From Candidatus Eiseniibacteriota bacterium (lineage in GTDB: Bacteria; Eisenbacteria; RBG-16-71-46), in NCBI GenBank assembly GCA_016710095.1, contig JADJLL010000003.1, positions 124,001-188,000 on the forward strand: a stretch of DNA of 64,000 bases, in the 5' to 3' direction. The notes under the pieces are model-generated. The model worked only from the letters and a program-made list of their open reading frames with translations. It did not search any database and had not been told where the DNA came from. Positions 35,724-44,990 of this stretch are shown piece by piece (position 1 is the first letter of the stretch; every line of letters starts with the position of its first letter). The translations under genes and the position numbers were made by a program.

Positions 35724-35926
35724 GCTGCCTCTCGAACCCGTCGGCGCACCGACGCCTGCTGGGAAGCACCGCCGCGGGGGCCGGCACCGGGCGAGGGCGC
35801 GCACGGATGAGCGGACGCTAACGAGCGGGCGAAGCGATGGGAACGGGGCCTTTGGGGGTAATCAGCGGCCTTTTCGCCGCGCCCACGTCACTCTCGACTC
35901 GATGTACGAGCCCGCGAACTTCGTCC
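35724..35926. other. Divergent intergenic region upstream of the SOS cassette
   Basis: No gene is recognised. The region holds the ribosome site of the PAS-like gene at its left edge and leads into the LexA-type promoter at its right. Confidence 0.5.
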
Positions 35927-35956
35927 TTGCCTTACTGCACATGCGTGCAGTAACGT
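35927..35956 (+). promoter_or_regulatory. Promoter of the DUF6504-dinB-dnaE2 cassette
   Basis: TTGCCT, 18 bases, TAACGT. The spacer is almost exactly filled by the LexA-type palindrome at 35932-35953, an arrangement that would block polymerase binding when the repressor is bound. The leader to the first ATG is about 80 bases. Confidence 0.55.
35932..35953. promoter_or_regulatory. LexA-type SOS operator
   Basis: Perfect 9-base arms, TTACTGCAC and GTGCAGTAA, are separated by 4 bases (ATGC). The core fits TGCNCN4GTGCA, the LexA box reported for Fibrobacter succinogenes. The outer TTAC...GTAA extends it. It lies directly upstream of translesion polymerase genes, which are LexA-controlled in many bacteria. 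Binding by LexA is inferred. Confidence 0.75.
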
Positions 35957-36043
35957 GCCGCGCACGCGGTCGGCGGCCCCTCGCCGCCGCGGGATCCCCG
36001 AGATCCCCGAGCACGAGCAGATGATGAAGAACCCCGAGCCTCC

Positions 36044-36298
36044 ATGCGCAGCGAACACCTCGACGAACCCGTCTCCGTACGCGCCGACTTTCACGGCGGC
36101 ACCGTCACTCCCGTGGCCTTTCGCCGGCGCGGTCGCGAACACCGCGTCCGCCAGGTGAACACCCGCTGGATCGATCGGGCCGGAAAGCACCCGCGCTTCT
36201 ACTTCTCGGTCACGGACGAGAGCGGCGACGTCTACCAGTTGCAGCTGCAGGCCAGTGACCTGCTGTGGTGGCTCGATACCGTTTCACTGGAGGGCTGA
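36044..36298 (+). CDS. DUF6504-like small protein of the mutagenesis cassette
   Basis: 84 residues. The pattern PVSVRADFHGGTVTPVAFRR, then HRVRQVNTRWIDRAG, then FYFSVTDESGDVYQLQLQ and LLWWLDTV fits the small all-beta DUF6504 family. That family occurs alone or fused to Y-family polymerases of the ImuB type. Assignment is by recognition of pattern and context, so it is moderately certain. It may bind DNA or the polymerase. It is the first gene after the LexA-type operator, and its stop overlaps the dinB start (CTGATG). Confidence 0.65.
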   Translation: MRSEHLDEPVSVRADFHGGTVTPVAFRRRGREHRVRQVNTRWIDRAGKHPRFYFSVTDESGDVYQLQLQASDLLWWLDTVSLEG

Positions 36299-37782
36299 TG
36301 CACTCCCAGTCTTCGCATTCGATCGCGGCGCCGGGCGGCGCGCAGGACGCGCCTCGCCCTTCGGCCACGATCCAGGCACCCGTGACGCCGCGACGAGGCG
36401 CCGCGATCGAGCGCGGAGACGACAACCAGATTGCGGGCGTGGGTGCGCCCGGCGCCGGCATCGCGGGGATGGCCGGGTCAGCCAGCGCAGCCCGCCCGCA
36501 GGATGTTCCTGCGGACGAACGAGCGGACGAAGGCGTGAGCGGCGACGGCGGCGCGAGCGACGGCGGCGGCGAGCACGAACCGCGCACCGTCCTGCACGCC
36601 GACATCGACGCGTTCTTCGCCTCCATCGAGCAGCAGCGCGATCCGCGGCTGCGCGGCAAGCCGGTGATCGTCGGCGCGGGCGTGATCGCGTCGTGCTCGT
36701 ACGAAGCGCGCGCGTTCGGTCTCAAGGCCGGCATGGCGCTCTCCGAGGCGAAGCGCCTCTGCCCGAACGCCGTGATCATCGCGGGGCACGCGCAGGTCTA
36801 CCGCTGCTTCGCCGAGCGCATCTTCGATCTCTGCCGCACGCTCTCGCCCGACGTCGAGACCTACCTCGACGAGGCCTACCTCGAACTCACGGGCACCGAA
36901 GGCGTGCACGGCGACTTCCTGCGCGCGGCCGCGGCGTTGCGGGCGGCGATCCACGAGGAGACCGGCATCACGGTCACGTGCGGCATCGGGCCCAACCGCA
37001 TGCTCGCGAAACTCGTGGGCAAGACGGTCAAACCCGACGGCCTCGCGCGGCTGCACGCGCACGAAGCCGACGCGTTCCTCGTGGACCGCCCGATCGAACA
37101 GCTCGCGGGCGTCGGGCACGCGCACGCGCGCACGCTGCGCTCGATGAACGTGCGCACGATCGGCGAGCTGCGCGCGTTCCCCTCTCCCGCGCTCGAGGCG
37201 CTGTTCGGCGCGCCGGGGCGGCTGCTGTACGAGCGCTGCCGCGGGCGCGACACGGCACCGGTCGTGGCGCGCGAGATCCCGACGACGATCTCGCGCGAGA
37301 CGTCGTTCCACCGCGACACGGCCGAACCCGCGCAGGTCGCGGGCATGCTCGAGTACCTGGTCGGGCGCGCCTGCCGCGCCACGCGCGAGCTGGGGCTCAC
37401 CGCGCGCACGGTGAGCGTGCGGCTGCGCTACTCGGACGGCGAGTCGGCGGAACAGGCGCGCACGATGCGCGCGCCGAGCGCGGTGGACCCGGTGCTCATG
37501 GCGCTCGCGCTCGAACTGCTCGGGCGGCTGTTCACGCGGCGCGTGTCGCTGCACGCGATCGGCGTGACGCTGTCGGGCTTCGTGCGCGACGCGGCCGAGC
37601 AGGGCGCGCTGTTCGACGAGCCCGAAGCCGGTCGCCGCGCCGCGCTCTGCGCCGCGCTCGACGACGTACGCGACAGCTACGGCCACGGCGCGGTCGTCTC
37701 CGGCCGCGCGCTGCACCTGACCGACGCGCTCGAACACGACCGCTACGGGTTCGTGCTGCGAACGAGCAGTTTGACGAAGTAA
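36298..37782 (+). CDS. dinB: Y-family translesion DNA polymerase, DinB (Pol IV) type
   Basis: 494 residues from the ATG overlapping the preceding stop. The first 95 residues are low-complexity (Ala, Gly, Asp-rich) and unlike other DinB proteins. The polymerase starts at TVLHADIDAFFASIEQQ with the first catalytic Asp. The second acidic pair is in TYLDEAYLEL, so the palm is active. The pattern thus differs from ImuB, which lacks these residues. Fingers, thumb (IEQLAGVGHAHARTLRSM as HhH) and little finger (TISRETSFHRD) are all present. The C-terminus has no obvious clamp-binding QL(S/D)LF. The nearest is EQGALFDEPE at about residue 440. The enzyme bypasses DNA lesions with low fidelity. It is co-transcribed with dnaE2. 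Confidence 0.9.
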   Translation: MHSQSSHSIAAPGGAQDAPRPSATIQAPVTPRRGAAIERGDDNQIAGVGAPGAGIAGMAGSASAARPQDVPADERADEGVSGDGGASDGGGEHEPRTVLHADIDAFFASIEQQRDPRLRGKPVIVGAGVIASCSYEARAFGLKAGMALSEAKRLCPNAVIIAGHAQVYRCFAERIFDLCRTLSPDVETYLDEAYLELTGTEGVHGDFLRAAAALRAAIHEETGITVTCGIGPNRMLAKLVGKTVKPDGLARLHAHEADAFLVDRPIEQLAGVGHAHARTLRSMNVRTIGELRAFPSPALEALFGAPGRLLYERCRGRDTAPVVAREIPTTISRETSFHRDTAEPAQVAGMLEYLVGRACRATRELGLTARTVSVRLRYSDGESAEQARTMRAPSAVDPVLMALALELLGRLFTRRVSLHAIGVTLSGFVRDAAEQGALFDEPEAGRRAALCAALDDVRDSYGHGAVVSGRALHLTDALEHDRYGFVLRTSSLTK

Positions 37783-37796
37783 CCGCGGAGCCGGCG

Positions 37797-40700
37797 ATGT
37801 CTCCCTTCACTCCGCTTCGCGTGCGATCGCACGGCACGTTGCTGGCCGGGACGGCGAGTCCCGAGCAGCTCGTGGACCGCGCGCTCGAGCTGGGCTACGG
37901 CGCGCTCGCGCTCACCGACCGCGACAACCTCTATCTGGCCGTGCGCTTCCTGCAGCACGCGGGCAAGTCCGGACTGCAGGCGCTGCCGGGCGCCGAGCTC
38001 ACGCACGGACGCACGGCCGCGCTGCTGCTGCCGGTGGACCGGCGCGGCTGGGCCACGCTGTGCGCGCTGCTCACCGCGCGCCGGCTCGACGAGTCGTTCG
38101 ACCTCGTGCGCGCGATCGGCGCGAACCACGCGGGGCTGCACGTGATCGTCGAGTCCGTGGCGCTCGCCGCGGCGCTGATCGCCGCGGGCGTGCCGGCGGC
38201 GATTCCCGCCGAGGCCGAGCACGCGCGCGCGCTCACGCACCGCGGCGGGCTGTGGCTCGGCGTGCGCGGGCTGCCGCGCGAGCGCGCGGCGCTGCGCGAG
38301 CGGCTCGGCGCGGCGTGGAAGCTCGGCGTGCCCGCGGTCGCGACGGGCGACGTGATGCTGCGCGACCCGGGCGATCACGAGGCGCATCGCGTCGCGGTGA
38401 CCGCGGCGGCGGGCGAGCTCATCGAGCGCATGCCGCCGGGCTCGTTCTGCGACCCATTGGCCTGGCTCGCCTCGCCCGCCGAGTGGGAGCGTCGCGTGCG
38501 CGCGATGTGCGCGGGCGGCGGCTGCACCGAAGCGGCCGACACGCTGCTCGCGAACAACGAAGCGCTCGCGCGCCGCTGCCGCTGCGAGATCTCGATGGGC
38601 GTGCCCATCCTGCCGAGCGCACCGCTGCCCGACGGCGTCACCGAAGACGGCGCGCTGCGCGCCGCCACGCTGGCCGGCATCGGCCGCCGCTACCCCACTC
38701 CGGCCGCCCGGAGGGCGGCGCTCCTGCGCATGGAGGAAGAACTCACGCTCATCTCGCGCATGGGCTTCACGGGCTACTTCCTGCTCGTCGCGAACATCGT
38801 CGCGTTCGCGAGCTCGCGCGGCATCCCGAGCGTCGGGCGCGGCTCGGGCGCCAGCTCGATCGTGTCGTACCTGCTCGGCGTGACGAGCGTGGACCCGCTC
38901 CGCTACGGGCTCTGCTTCGAGCGCTTCCTGCACCCGCAGCGGCGCGACTGCCCGGACCTGGACGTGGACCTGTGCTGGCGGCGGCGAGACGAAGTGATCG
39001 CGCACGTGTACGACGCGTACGGCCACGACCGCGTCGCCATGATCTCGACGCACGCGACCATGGGCCCGCGCTCGGCGTTCCGCGAGGCGGCCAAGGCGCT
39101 CGGCGTGCCGCTGCCGCGCGTGAACGCGCTCGCGCGCCGCATCCCGCGCGGTGCGCTGCCCGATCCGTCGGCGCTCGAGAAGACGCTGCACGCGGGCAAC
39201 GCCGACGAGTTCCGCGAGACACGTGTGGCGGAAGCGCTGCGATTGGCCGCCACGCTGTCCGGCGCGCCGCGCCACCTGGGCATTCACTGCGGCGGGCTCG
39301 TGATCGCCGATCGCGAACTCACGCACTACCTGCCGCTCGAGCGCGCCGCCAAGGGCGTGGTCATTTCGCAGTTCGAGATGCGCGCGGTCGAGGCGATCGG
39401 GCTGGTCAAGATGGACCTGCTCGGCAACCGCGCGATCACCACGATCGGCGAGTGCGTGGCGCTGGCGAACCGTGCGGCGGCGGACGGTGTCGCGGGCGCC
39501 GCGCCGCCGCCCGATCCCGACCACATCGCCGAAAACGACGCGGCGACCGCGCACACCGTCACCACCGGCGACACGCTGCACTGCTTCCAGCTCGAATCGC
39601 CCGCGATGCGCCACCTGCTGCGCATGCTGCGCGCGCGCACGCTCGACGACACGGTCGCGGCGGTCGCGCTCGTGCGCCCGGGCCCGGCCGAGTCGGGCAT
39701 GAAGGAGGCGTTCTGCCGCCGCGCGCGCGGGCTCGAGCCGATCGCGTACCCGCACGAGCGCCTGCGTGCCACGCTCGCCGAGACGCACGGCATCATGCTG
39801 TACGAGGAAGACGTCATGCGCGTCGCCGCCGCGCTGTGCGGGCTGCCGCTCGCCGAGGGCGAGACGCTGCGCCGCGCGATCGCGGGCTCGCGCGACGACG
39901 AGGAGTTCCGCTTCCTCGAACGCGGCTTCCTCGCGCAGGCGATGCGCACCGGCGTGGACGAGCCGTCGGCGCGCGCGGTGTGGCGCGACCTCACGCGCTT
40001 CGCGGGCTACGCGTTCTGCAAGGCGCACGCGGCGGGCTACGGCAAGCTCGGCTGGCAGGCGGCGTACTTCAAGACGCACTTCCCCGCCGCGTGGGGCGCG
40101 GGCGTGCTCAACCATCACGCCGGCATGTACCCCGCGTGGGTGCACGTCGAGGACCTGCGCCGCCACGGCGTGGCTTTCGCGCCGCCGTGCGCGCAGGAAA
40201 GTGGCTGGGACTCGACGCTCGCGCCGGGCTCGCTCGCGGGAGCCGGCGGCACCGTGCGCGTCGGGCTGCACCGCGTGACGGGGCTGTCGCACGCGACCGG
40301 CGAGCGACTGCTCGCCACGCGCGGCCGAGGCGGGACCGTTCGTGTCGTTCGCCGACTTCATGGACCGCGTGCGCCCGACACCGCCCGAGCTCGAAGCGCT
40401 CGTGCTCGCGGGCGCATGCGACTGGACCCGACGCGCGCGCGCCGCGCTCCTGCTCGAGGCCCGCATCGGCGTGGCGCTGGCGGCGCGCGCGGGACACAGT
40501 GTGCGATCGGCACGCAGCGTGGCGCCGCCCGCGCTGTCGCTCGCCGACGGCCACACGCTCGCGGGCGCCGCGACGGCGCCGAAGCCCGGCGGCGAGGCGC
40601 TGCCCGAGCTGGCGGAGTTCGCGCTCGCGCACCGCGTGCGCGGCGAGTTCGCGGCGACCGGGCTGTGGTTCGCCGCGCATCCGCTGCGTGCGCTCGCGCC

Positions 40701-41133
40701 CGACAACGTGCGGCGCGGCGCGGTGGACGCGGCGTCGCTCGAGCGTCACGTGGGGCGGCGCGTGAGCATCGTCGGCATTCCGTGCGCGTCGCGCCGCGTG
40801 GAGTCGAAGACCGGCGGGCACGTGCTCTTCACCACGCTGGCCGACGAGTCCGGGCTCGCCGAGTGCGTGCTGTTCCCGCGCGACTATCCGCGCCTGGGGC
40901 CGGCCATGCGCGCGGAGATCGTGCGCGCCGAGGGACGCGTGGACGATTCGCTCGGGGCGCTCACGCTGGTCGTCGAGCGCGCGTGGGGATTCGGCGGCGA
41001 CGCGCGCCACGAGGGCGCGCCGTCACGCAACCGCGACGATTCGCTGAGCGGCCGCGCGGGCGAGACCGGCCCGCCGTCGCGTTACCGCATGGGCAGCAGC
41101 GAAGCCGCGCGCGCCGCGGCCGCGGGAGCGTGA
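37797..41133 (+). CDS. dnaE2: Error-prone DNA polymerase DnaE2 (C family), one frameshift near 40330
   Basis: Starts 14 bases after dinB with GGAG upstream, and is about 1112 residues when the frame is repaired. The N-terminal PHP domain (LVDRALELGYGALALTDRDNLY) is followed by the polymerase core. The core includes VGRGSGASSIVSYLLGVT and the catalytic acidic PDLDVDLCW, then HCGGLVIAD and FCKAHAAGYGKLGWQAAYFK. The C-terminus has an OB fold (ASLERHVGRRVSIVGIPC). After LLAT at about 40320-40330 the frame shifts: GCCACGCGCGGCC has either one extra C or a missing GC. The repaired reading continues AAEAGPFVSFADFMDR. DnaE2 extends mismatched or damaged ends during SOS mutagenesis. The frameshift sits in a CG repeat and is probably an assembly error. 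Confidence 0.88.
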
Positions 41134-41140
41134 CGCGGCC

Positions 41141-43333
41141 TCAACGCTGGAAGCGGTACGACGCCTTCGCGAACACCTGGCGCGAGGTCAGGTGCTCGCG
41201 GCGCTGCGGTTCGTCCCAGCCGGTGTTCACGCCCACGTACAGGACGGTGCCGGGGTGCAGCACGTAGCCGGCGAGTCCGTTGAGCACCATGTGGCGCGAG
41301 TCGCTGTCGTATTGCGGATAGAACCGCACCGACAGGCGCCGCGTGAACTGCGCGGTGGTCTTGGCGCCCACGAGCCACACGCTGAGCAGCGATTCGCCGC
41401 CGGCATGCTTGGCGAGCCGCAGGTGGTTCGCGGTGGGCTCCACGGTGATCCACGCCGTGGGCCGCACCGTCGCGCTCAGGTCGTACGTCTCCTGCCACAC
41501 CGAGTACGACGATGCGTCGTCGTCGCCGTACCAGACGCCCTTGCCCGCGTCGAAATCGCCCGAGAAGCTCACCGCGCGCCAGACGCTGTTGTCGTAGTAC
41601 ACGTGAAACCGCGGCGTGTCGTAGTTGCGCGACTGCCAGTGCTCGCCCATGAACTGCATGCCCGTCCACACGAACTGGTTCTTGCGCAGGACCCAGTCGA
41701 TACCGGGCGTGAACTCGTAGTAGTCGAGCCGCCCCGTGCGGTCGTGGATCAACATGCACATCTGCGTCCACGACACGCGCTGGAACGGACTGGCTTCGGG
41801 ATAGAAGTTCAGCTGGCCGCTGACGCGGCGGTAGTCCACGCCGATGCGATCCTCGGTGCCGATCTCGTTGCGATACTGCTCACCCACGTGCCGGTAGCCG
41901 AAGCCCACGTGCGCGCGCCGGCTGCTGTGGTCGAGGCGCGCCACCCACATCGTGCCGCCCGGCGACTCACGGCGCAGGCCGCCTTCGCCGTCGTCCACGT
42001 CGAAGCGCGACTCCGAGCGCACGGCCTGGGATTCGTAGCTCCAGTGATCCGAGAAACGCCCCTGCGCGTCGAGCCCCACGATCGCGTTGCTCGTGCTCGT
42101 GCCGCCCCCCGCGGGATCCTCGGCGTCCTGCACGTGACCGGCGAAGATCAACCCCACGCCCTGACCGTTGCCGTACGGCAGCGTCTCGCGCGTCAGCGCC
42201 CACGTGCCGCGCTGCGACAGTCCCCACGGTCCCGCGCCCACGCCCGCGAGCGAGGCGCCGCCGGCGTCACGCACGACCAGCGTGCCGGTGCGCACACCGC
42301 CGATGCGGCCGGTCAGCTTGAGTCCCCAGTCCGGGTCGCTCATGCGGCGCGAGTAGACGAGGCTGAGCGGCGTCTGGAACACCTCGCCGCCCTCGAGGAA
42401 GAACGGACGCTTCTCCGGGTACGAGAGCGGGAAGCGCCGGTTCGCGCCGACCTGCAGCCGGTCGGCCTCGAGCTGGCTGAAGTCGGGATTGATCGTGGCA
42501 TTGAGCGCGAGCGACTGCGTGACCGACGTCTGCACGTCGAGCCCGGCGTCGTCCGCTTCGCTGTTCGACCACGGCGTCGCGATGCCGTCACCGTCGATCG
42601 TACGTGCGCCGAGCAGCGCGCCGAACGCGTACGGCTCGACGGTCAGGTTGCTGCCGCCGGTGACGGAACCGAGACCGGTCAGGTCCGCGGCCTGCAGCAT
42701 CACGCTGCCGGCCTGGCTTTCGACCAGCGGCGGCCACGAGGCGACCTCGTTCCACGCCGAAATCTCACGGCGGATCCACAGCCGCCACGGGCGCGTCGCG
42801 TGCGTCGGCAGCCGCATCGCACGGAAGGGCACCGCGATCTCGGCCGTCCACGCGCCGTCGCCGCGCTGCGCCTCGGCCTCCCACACGGCGTCCCACTTGA
42901 AGTCGGGGTCGACCGTCAGCACGCCGTCCAACTGCACGCCGTAGGGGTTCACGCCGAAGATGTACGCGCGCTGGCCGTCGCCGTCGGTGTCCACGTGCAT
43001 CGAGATGTGGTCGCCGTCCGTGATGCGGTCGCGCGGCGTGAGGCTCGCGCGCAGCGGTCGCCGCGCGCTGCACCAGATGCCGAACACGATGCGATCGTCG
43101 TCGTACACCACCTTCACGAGCGTGCTCTCGGCGCACGGCTGCCCCTCGCGCGCGCCGATCAGCCGGAACGCGTCGATCGCGGGCGCGGTCGCCCAGGCGG
43201 CGTCGTCGAGGCGGCCGTCCACGTGGAGCTTGCCCGCGATGCGCGTGGCGGGCACGGAGGGACGCTCGGCGCCCAGGGACGGGACCGCGGCGAACAACGA
43301 CAGAAGGAACAACAGGGCGAACAGGCGGCGCAT
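41141..43333 (-). CDS. DUF5916 outer-membrane protein with N-terminal CBM9-like domain
   Basis: 730 residues, starting at 43333 with a signal peptide (ALLFLLSLFAAVPSLGA). The open frame upstream belongs to the next gene's region. Residues about 28-215 match the family 9 carbohydrate-binding-like domain (IAGKLHVDGRLDDAAWATAP, FGIWCSARRP, GVQLDGVLTVDPDFKWDAVWE). Residues 220-730 match DUF5916, a predicted outer-membrane beta-barrel (NPDFSQLEADRLQVGANRRF, PEKRPFFLEGGEVF). The C-terminus ends in aromatic and basic residues (KASYRFQR), typical of a barrel's last strand. Such proteins are common in FCB-type genomes. Transport or adhesion is guessed. It converges with dnaE2, 7 bases apart. Confidence 0.88.
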   Translation of the reverse strand: MRRLFALLFLLSLFAAVPSLGAERPSVPATRIAGKLHVDGRLDDAAWATAPAIDAFRLIGAREGQPCAESTLVKVVYDDDRIVFGIWCSARRPLRASLTPRDRITDGDHISMHVDTDGDGQRAYIFGVNPYGVQLDGVLTVDPDFKWDAVWEAEAQRGDGAWTAEIAVPFRAMRLPTHATRPWRLWIRREISAWNEVASWPPLVESQAGSVMLQAADLTGLGSVTGGSNLTVEPYAFGALLGARTIDGDGIATPWSNSEADDAGLDVQTSVTQSLALNATINPDFSQLEADRLQVGANRRFPLSYPEKRPFFLEGGEVFQTPLSLVYSRRMSDPDWGLKLTGRIGGVRTGTLVVRDAGGASLAGVGAGPWGLSQRGTWALTRETLPYGNGQGVGLIFAGHVQDAEDPAGGGTSTSNAIVGLDAQGRFSDHWSYESQAVRSESRFDVDDGEGGLRRESPGGTMWVARLDHSSRRAHVGFGYRHVGEQYRNEIGTEDRIGVDYRRVSGQLNFYPEASPFQRVSWTQMCMLIHDRTGRLDYYEFTPGIDWVLRKNQFVWTGMQFMGEHWQSRNYDTPRFHVYYDNSVWRAVSFSGDFDAGKGVWYGDDDASSYSVWQETYDLSATVRPTAWITVEPTANHLRLAKHAGGESLLSVWLVGAKTTAQFTRRLSVRFYPQYDSDSRHMVLNGLAGYVLHPGTVLYVGVNTGWDEPQRREHLTSRQVFAKASYRFQR

Positions 43334-43518
43334 GGCGACGGGCTTCCACGGTACGGGGCGGATGGCCATCAGCGAGGCCGGGAGCGGCGCGAAGCCGGAG
43401 GATGGAAAGCGCCGCGCACAATACACGCGGGACAGGGAAAGATTGGCGGCGAGCGCCGAATACGGGCCAGCGCGAGCCGTTCGCGGCTCACGGCCCGACG
43501 AGCGCGGACGAACGGCCG

Positions 43519-44505
43519 TCAGGCCCGGGCGGCCTCCCGGCACTCGCGCACGATGTCCGCGACCGGCGCGATCGAGCGGATCGCCGCGACGCTCTTCCCC
43601 GCCTGCCACACGTCGCGCCCTTCGCGCGGGTCGTAGGCGTCGCGCTTCATGAGCCACACCGACTTCAGCGTGAACCACGTGCGCATCCAGTGCTTCGTGC
43701 GCGGACCCTTGAGCATCCAGCGCTCGAACGCGTTCACCTTCGTGCCCGCGCGCTTCACCCACGGCGTGTTGAGCACGGCCACGGGCACGCCCGTGATGCG
43801 CTCGGACAGCACGACGTCGTCCTCCGACGCCGCGACGATCGCGCGCTTGTACGCCTCGCTCGCGTTGCACTCGGGCGTCGCGATGAAGCGCGTGCCCATC
43901 TGCACGCCCGCGTAGCCCGCGCGCAGCGCCGCCGCGAAGCCCGCGCCGTCGCCGATGCCGCCCGCGCACACGACCGGCAGGCCGAACGGCTGCAGTTCCG
44001 TGAGCAGCTCTTCCATGCCGCGTGCGCCGGCGTGCCCGCCCGCGCGGCGATTGACCGCGATCAGTCCGTCCACGCCGCCCTGCACGGCCTTCGCCGCCCA
44101 CTTGGCTTCCGTCACGTCGTGATAGACCACGCCGCCCACGGCGTGCGCGCGATCGGCGACCCAGCGCGGGTTGCCGAGCGAGGTGACGAAGAACCTCACG
44201 CCCTCCTCGAGCGCGACGTCCACCCACTGCTCCATGCGCTTCATGTACTCGGCGGACGACTTCTCGATCAGCGCGTTCATGCCGAGCGGCTTGCTCGTCA
44301 GCGTGCGCATGTAACGCAGCCCTTCGCGGAACTCGCGCTTGTGCACGTACGTCAGCGACACGGGCTGCACGATGCCGATGCCGCCGGCCTCGCTCACGGC
44401 CGCGACCAGTTCGGGATTGCCGCACGGGTACATCGCGCCGCCGATGAGCGGCACCTCGATGCGCGCGTGCCGCGTGAGCGGCGTGTCGAGCGCGTTCGCG
44501 CTCAC
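43519..44505 (-). CDS. Nitronate monooxygenase (2-nitropropane dioxygenase-like), FMN TIM barrel
   Basis: 328 residues from a GTG at 44505 that overlaps the previous stop (GTGA). The N-terminal PLTRHARIEVPLIGGAMYPCGN and AVSEAGGIGIV give the family's first strands. The flavin-binding parts are VDGLIAVNRRAGGHAGARGM and PVVCAGGIGDGAGFAAALRAGYAGVQMGTRF. The final section AASEDDVVLSERITGVPV is typical of the NMO/FabK-like group. These enzymes oxidise nitronates or act as enoyl reductases, and the actual substrate is unclear. It is the third gene of a minus-strand operon after the HD and DUF4442 genes. Confidence 0.85.
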   Translation of the reverse strand: MSANALDTPLTRHARIEVPLIGGAMYPCGNPELVAAVSEAGGIGIVQPVSLTYVHKREFREGLRYMRTLTSKPLGMNALIEKSSAEYMKRMEQWVDVALEEGVRFFVTSLGNPRWVADRAHAVGGVVYHDVTEAKWAAKAVQGGVDGLIAVNRRAGGHAGARGMEELLTELQPFGLPVVCAGGIGDGAGFAAALRAGYAGVQMGTRFIATPECNASEAYKRAIVAASEDDVVLSERITGVPVAVLNTPWVKRAGTKVNAFERWMLKGPRTKHWMRTWFTLKSVWLMKRDAYDPREGRDVWQAGKSVAAIRSIAPVADIVRECREAARA

Positions 44506-44990
44506 GACGCGGGCACCAGGCCGAGCCGCCAGCGCACGGTGATCACGGCGACGATCTCGTTCGCCTCGTCGCGGATCTCGGCGATCACGTCGTGCTCGAC
44601 GTCCTCGCCGGTCACCCCGGGCACGGTCACACGGCTCTCGGCGGTCAGCAGACCGCGCGCCTTCTTGCGGAACTCGATGTTCAGTCCCGTCACGATGCTG
44701 CGGATGCCGCCCGGCAGCGCGGTCGTCATCGCGAGCCCGCTCGCGAGCTCGCCCAGATTGCCGAGCGCGAGCGCGTGGATGCTGTTGAGGTGATTGCGCA
44801 CGCCGCGGCGGTCGCGCAGACGCACGACCACGTGCCCGGGCTCGAGCGACTCCACGCGCGCGCCGAGCGCGCCGGAGTACGGCACCATGCTTCCGAACGC
44901 GAGCATGAACAGCTCGCGCCCGAACGGCAGGCCGGAGCACTGCCGCCAGAGTTTCAGCACCTGCTGCCCGGGAGACGGACGGCCGCTCAT
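44502..44990 (-). CDS. DUF4442 hot-dog-fold thioesterase-like protein
   Basis: 162 residues. The ATG at 44990 overlaps the HD gene's stop (ATGA), so it is preferred to an ATG nine bases upstream. The pattern FGSMVPYSGALGARVESLEPGHVVVRL, then NHLNSIHALALGNLGELASGLAM, then IEFRKKARGLL and ITVRWRLGL fits DUF4442, a hot-dog domain related to PaaI-like thioesterases. NHLNSIHALAL carries the conserved active-site-like Asn/His region. A role in hydrolysing or binding acyl-CoA is likely from the fold, though unproven. It sits between HD and nitronate monooxygenase genes with overlaps on both sides. Confidence 0.8.
   Translation of the reverse strand: MSGRPSPGQQVLKLWRQCSGLPFGRELFMLAFGSMVPYSGALGARVESLEPGHVVVRLRDRRGVRNHLNSIHALALGNLGELASGLAMTTALPGGIRSIVTGLNIEFRKKARGLLTAESRVTVPGVTGEDVEHDVIAEIRDEANEIVAVITVRWRLGLVPAS

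Noticed and set aside
36298..37782. ImuB identity for the Y-family polymerase
   Set aside because: Both catalytic acidic motifs are intact, which fits DinB rather than ImuB.
41141..44425. One 1094-residue protein joining DUF5916 and upstream sequence
   Set aside because: The start with signal peptide is at 43333. The extension is a shadow of the nitronate monooxygenase gene in another frame.
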